Under the pieces are notes generated by a model. That model did no database searches. It was not told where the DNA came from and saw only the letters and a list, made by a program, of their open reading frames with translations. The position numbers and the translations under genes were made by a program. Shown in pieces: positions 56,001 through 60,000 of a stretch of DNA of 60,000 nt. This DNA is from Hydractinia symbiolongicarpus (Eukaryota > Cnidaria > Hydrozoa > Anthoathecata > Hydractiniidae), in NCBI RefSeq assembly GCF_029227915.1, contig NC_079879.1, positions 18,416,001 to 18,476,000 on the forward strand, written 5' to 3'. The number at the start of each line of letters is the position of its first letter. Within the stretch, counting starts at the first letter, position 1.

Positions 56001-59000
56001 AAATTATTGCATCTTATATTGTGTACACGTTAAAACATATTTATACACTAGCATTGCATATAACCCTCGAAATCTCGCTAAAAAAGTTGTGCGACAAAAA
56101 GTTACGAGAAGTTTATTACCGTAACAATTCGCAATCATTTTACCTTTAACCATTTCGATTAGTTCATCAACATTAAGTGAATTCTCGTTAAAAAGGTAAA
56201 AAAAAACGTACCTAGATTCAAGCTTTCATTGCATACCAGTAAAAAATGAGACAGAAATTTCTTAAAGTTTTTGTTTTTAAAAATGAAAGAGAGCTCCACC
56301 ACAGGTTTCAGGATCGTGCAAACATACAACCATAAAAGCAGTCTTAGTTCTGGAGGAGGAGTTTCTGTTACGAAATATGATTTTTGTTCGCAGGCAATCA
56401 TTAATAAGCTTTTGAGGTTTTTATTGACATTGCTAAGATTGTTTGGATTAAAATAGTGGACGAGAATTCTTGATAAAAATTTCTTCTACTGAAGGTTTAG
56501 AACAGAAGTATGTAGCATTGAAGGAACCATAAAAAACACTCATTTCGTGGGCCAACAAAACAGCTATGAAACCGCTATGAAAAAGCTATAAACACAAGGT
56601 TTTTTTGTTTACAGATAATTTAATCCGATCCCAGGCAGACATAAACAGGTAAGGTGCGACATAGACTAAACATTACTTTCCGGAATGGAATCTCTAAAAA
56701 AGGACATGGAGGCGTAGTGACACATTCCTGGATATTTGACGATGCGTTTAGTTTTTGTATTCAATGTCTTACCTGGACTTTTCACGTCTTCGCTGCCATG
56801 TTTGACTTTTGGAGACAGTATCTGTGTAGCACAGGGTGTTATGTCGTTACTTCCAGCAGTAGTGAGATCTGTCAAGGAACGTGTTTGTTGCTTCTGATAA
56901 GGCTTCTTCTTGCGAAGTAATTTGAAATTAAAGTTAATTTCAAGCGGTTTTAACACGACCAGGCCTTTCTGCTGACTGTAACGCATGCTCTCGAAGGTGT
57001 GTGCATTCTCGCCATTCTTTGGTTTGTCGTCAAACTTGAATTGAGCAAATTGTTTAACGTTTAGTTCTAAAGTTTTCTTCCCTGTCATGATCTTGTTTAT
57101 GAAAGGTCTTATCTGTGACGAATTCTCTTCTTTTTGATGAGGCTGTTCATCTCCCTTATCTAAACTTTCGAGTTTTGCCATTCGGCTTTTCACCATTCCT
57201 TTCGGCGGGGCATCATTAAGTTCGAGTTGTATTTTAGTGCTGTCGCTATTGTTGTTTTCATCCGTTTTTCCCGTTTCGGGTTGCTTTAATATCCACGGTG
57301 ACATATTTACTGGAGACGGAGTATTTGAATCTGTGTTGTCTGCAGAAAATACGCGTCTCACACGCATCTTTGAATCGTGTATCGTCCTCATTGTTTCTTT
57401 ATCGGGTGGTTTCCAAGAATTTTCAGACTCAGGTGTGGATAAAAGTCGGTCTATGTCAGTTATGTTTTGATTTAGATGGTTTTTATTAATATACCGAACG
57501 TTTTGTAAAATATCTTCTAATTCTGGTGTTGCAGTGTCACGTGATAACACTCTGTTTAATGGTTCAGCACTAAACGATTGTTCATTAACCGCTTTCTCAC
57601 GTCTTTTGTCCTTCTTAAAGTTTGTGTGTTTTGTTCTAGAATTACAGTCAGTGTCGTTATTAGCAATTACTGTAAAATTATGATTAAAATCCGGTGTTTC
57701 AGGCCGTCGTATAGTACGTAATATTTCCGGAGTTTCCGGTTTTCGTATTGTTTGGGATTTTTCTGGCGAGTCAGGTCGTACCGTTTTTAGTTTTTCCGAG
57801 TTTCTTCTCGTTTGTTCAAACTTTTTTACGGTTTTGTCAATGCCGGGATCGCTAAGTGTTTTTGTAGATATCTTTTTATGCGTGCTGATGATAGGAGATG
57901 TAGAGCCCTCGCGTAAATTAATCTGATTAACAGAGTTTCCTGGCGAATCTTTATGAGCGTTGTCTCTTATGATATGTTCGGTTTTTAAAGGTGGCTGTTT
58001 TACAATTTTCGTGATTGACCAACCTGGGCACGGTTCTTTCTGTTCTTTGACGTTTTCCTGCGTAAAAAAGAAATGTTAAACATGGTAAATCAGCAAAGAG
58101 TCAATGATGATTTTATTGGATCAGCCGGCATAATGTTGTCTACAATGGCTGCAAAAAATAGGAGCTTTTTACTCCTAAATAAAGCTCACTCGTTCATGAA
58201 TTTTAAGTTTGAAACTGGAGCTTAGTTACTAACCCAACGTTGTGGTACTTTACACCACACCATCTTCCACTATGTTTGTTTGGTATTTTAAACAAATCTT
58301 TTTCTTCAAAAGCAGTATTCTAATCACTTCCACAGTTAAACATTAGTGCTAGGTTACTTTTTGTAATTCATTACACGTGGTGATGAACTTAGCATCTCTA
58401 ATATATTTTTTGCAGTCACACTTCTTTGCAATTATAAGGGCAACTAAACTTAGGCTATACTTGTACTGAAATTTTTAAGCAACTTTAAGTACATGTAGCC
58501 GCGTTTCTAAGGCGGTTTTTTTGATATGGACATGTCTTACACGAGGTTGATGATAATAGTCTTTGTAGTCTACACCTTAATCTTTTTTTAAAGGTAATGT
58601 GTTTTCATTTTTATGTGGTACGTGCCACATGTTAATTGACCAATCCAAATTGTCATGCTGGGACAAGATATCGAGAATATTATCAGTGAAGTGACTTATT
58701 ACCCAACTTTTGCGGTACGTGCTGTTACCTACTCACTATCTAAAAACGCCATGGTTACGAGAAAAGTAAACATGGCTACCCTAGGAAACTTCCCGACTTA
58801 ATAAAGTTTATGCACAGCGAGAATTTTTTGCAGATATAAGCATCAAATAAAGCTTTGTTTAGAACAACAATTTTTACCACAATATAGGAAACTCAAAAGT
58901 TGGGACCCGGAGGTACTAGCCAGGACATGGACCTCAAAACACACAACTTAATATTTTCATATGTGCCAAATCAAGACCAAACGCCAAACACTAAAAGTTA

Positions 59001-59499
59001 AGGATCATGTTATAGATTTTAAATTCCCTAATGGTCCAAGTCCCAGTTCCCAAGTCCCACTTTTCCGATATTACAATCTTTGTGTGTATAAATGTAAGCC
59101 AAACAGGTACAAACGACCGTTGTCTGCAGACAACAAACAGGTTTAGTAACAAGGTTGGCAAATAGAAGCAAACTTGGCGGGGGGGGGGGGGGGGTATTAT
59201 ATTTGTTTCGGGATAAGTTACATGACCGAGCTGAGAAAACGAGCTAACTCGGCAAGCGAGCCAACCCGTTCTCAACCCGCCTTATCAGCTGGATTGTGTT
59301 TAAAAATAAATTTTCCTTTAAACGAGCCAGCACTGGGTCAACCCACTTCATATAATCGGCCTCCAACTCCACTTTTGGCATTTTTCGGTTTCTCTAACAT
59401 GTTGAGAACGTGGAAATGTTGAAGTTGAATAAAAAATGTAGGGAAATATTACTTACATAGTTGTTATCCGAATTCTGTCTGACTTTTTTTAGCTTTTTA
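53095..59499 (-). CDS. Unknown charged, low-complexity protein, at least three exons, 5' end outside
   Basis: The last exon 54079-53095 and the previous exon 58057-56773 join in frame through a GT-AG intron (donor CAG-GTAAGA at 56772, acceptor CTTCCAG before 54079), giving about 756 codons to TAA. A further candidate exon 59499-59457 (KKLKKVRQNSDNNY, donor GTAAGT) fits phase 0. The protein is rich in Ser, Lys, Thr and Asp and probably mostly disordered. Features: TVRPDSPEKS, TIRKPETPE and TIRRPETPD short repeats, KRTVVIGSA-like basic patches, SSDSGYFGNNYSSSTDDE, a serine/proline run (SRSLPVSPCPSPTLFD) and a C-terminal helix (SKIMAFTHALEKAAWRKRG) that may be the conserved part. The apparent separate starts at 54036 and 57550 are internal. 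Family not recognised. Confidence 0.7.
54080..56772 (-). other. 2.7-kb intron of the unknown gene
   Basis: No coding signal. It contains the foldback at 55174-55248 and a second GTCCCCAGAGC-like fragment near 54650. Confidence 0.6.
55174..55248. mobile_element. Short foldback with CCTCGTCCCCAG arms
   Basis: 25-bp arms begin CCTCGTCCCCAG and end CATCTTGTATC. They are inverted around a 25-nt loop with a single mismatch. It is likely the collapsed remains of a MITE whose termini are CCTCGTCCCCAG. Confidence 0.75.
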
Positions 59500-60000
59500 C
59501 TAAGATCTTTTTTATGTTATATTATTTAATATGTAATATTTAACAGAATTTGCTTTACGGGGGACTGAATTATGAATTAATAGCTTGTTTTTTTATGTAA
59601 ATTTTCGAAGCTTTTACCCCTGAAATAAACTAATTTTTTTTCTCGATACTTTGTTGTTTTTAGCATTAATTAATATGTAAAAAGCGTTAAAAGAAGCCAC
59701 ATTAATTGACCGATCTACAAAAGAAAACATCACTCTTATCATCGGTGTCACTTTAAAGTTGTTGTTGCCACGGAAAATGAGACCACTGCGTGTAAAAGTT
59801 TTTCAACGATTTTATTATTTATTCTCAGGTTAGCGAATTAATATTTCGTGGTTTACACTAAATTTATTATACCGCTTTACTGAATAGCGAAATCTTTTTA
59901 TTTTTTAATACTGAAAAGGGTCTTGAATAAGTGTAAAAATTTTGAAGGGTAAAAACTTAAGAAAGTCTTGGAGCATAAAATACCATAGGTTTTCTTCGTC
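58058..60000. other. Intron/upstream region of the unknown gene
   Basis: Apart from the candidate exon at 59457-59499 I see no coding signal. A 16-base poly(G) run lies at 59179-59194. The gene presumably continues beyond the right edge. Confidence 0.4.
59179..59194 (+). repeat. Poly(G) tract, 16 bases
   Basis: Uninterrupted G16, exceptional in this AT-rich DNA. Confidence 0.95.

Noticed and set aside
58961-59422. Short ORFs around the poly(G) tract
   Set aside because: Low-complexity or random translations with no splice or homology support.

Overview
The window looks like nuclear DNA of an AT-rich, intron-bearing invertebrate. I infer a cnidarian, possibly a medusozoan. The grounds are recognisable animal genes, an RTE-type LINE ending in an (ATG)n tail, a Maverick/Polinton-type element with small proteins I associate with cnidarian copies, and a piece of metazoan 18S rDNA. 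The species cannot be named from sequence alone.

Layout: 1-1241 (-) is the 5' coding part of a DENND6 gene that runs off the left edge. 1242-15785 is a transposon and minisatellite graveyard: degenerate tandem repeats, two TIR-bounded non-autonomous insertions, a nearly intact RTE-like LINE with a PHD-like finger (5.9-9.05 kb, -), and a decayed pogo/Tigger transposase (14.65-15.5 kb, -). 15786-29040 is one Polinton-like element of about 13.3 kb, visibly more GC-rich than its surroundings and densely packed with short genes on both strands. It carries a SAP-domain protein, protein-primed polymerase B, tiny membrane proteins, a zinc-finger protein, a retroviral-type integrase, a candidate major capsid protein, coiled-coil and hydrophobic proteins, and a 24-residue-repeat protein next to the right end. 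Almost every gene is broken by stops, frameshifts or deletions. I found no packaging ATPase and no adenain-type protease.

29041-34455 is mostly empty but holds a compact remnant of small ORFs with a zinc finger (30.5-31.1 kb) and a perfect 35-bp palindrome. 34456-35295 (+) is an intact single-exon CPLANE2/RSG1 small GTPase. Behind it lie a tRNA-derived SINE and a rearranged 18S rDNA fragment whose first ~35 nt sit inverted at its far end, then a decayed unknown pseudogene (37.6-38.2 kb, -).

39683-51806 (+) is a complete exportin-4 (XPO4) gene. I could join 22 coding exons in frame to 1138 aa. Two of its introns carry minor-spliceosome (U12-type) signals: one AT-AC (42403-42529) and one GT-AG (50091-50445). 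Another intron hosts a TTAA-flanked MITE. 53095 to beyond 59499 (-) is a multi-exon gene for a long, charged, low-complexity protein I do not recognise, convergent with XPO4.

The host genes (membrane-traffic regulator, ciliogenesis GTPase, nuclear exporter, unknown) have no obvious shared pathway. The accessory content is dominated by the dead Polinton and other mobile DNA.
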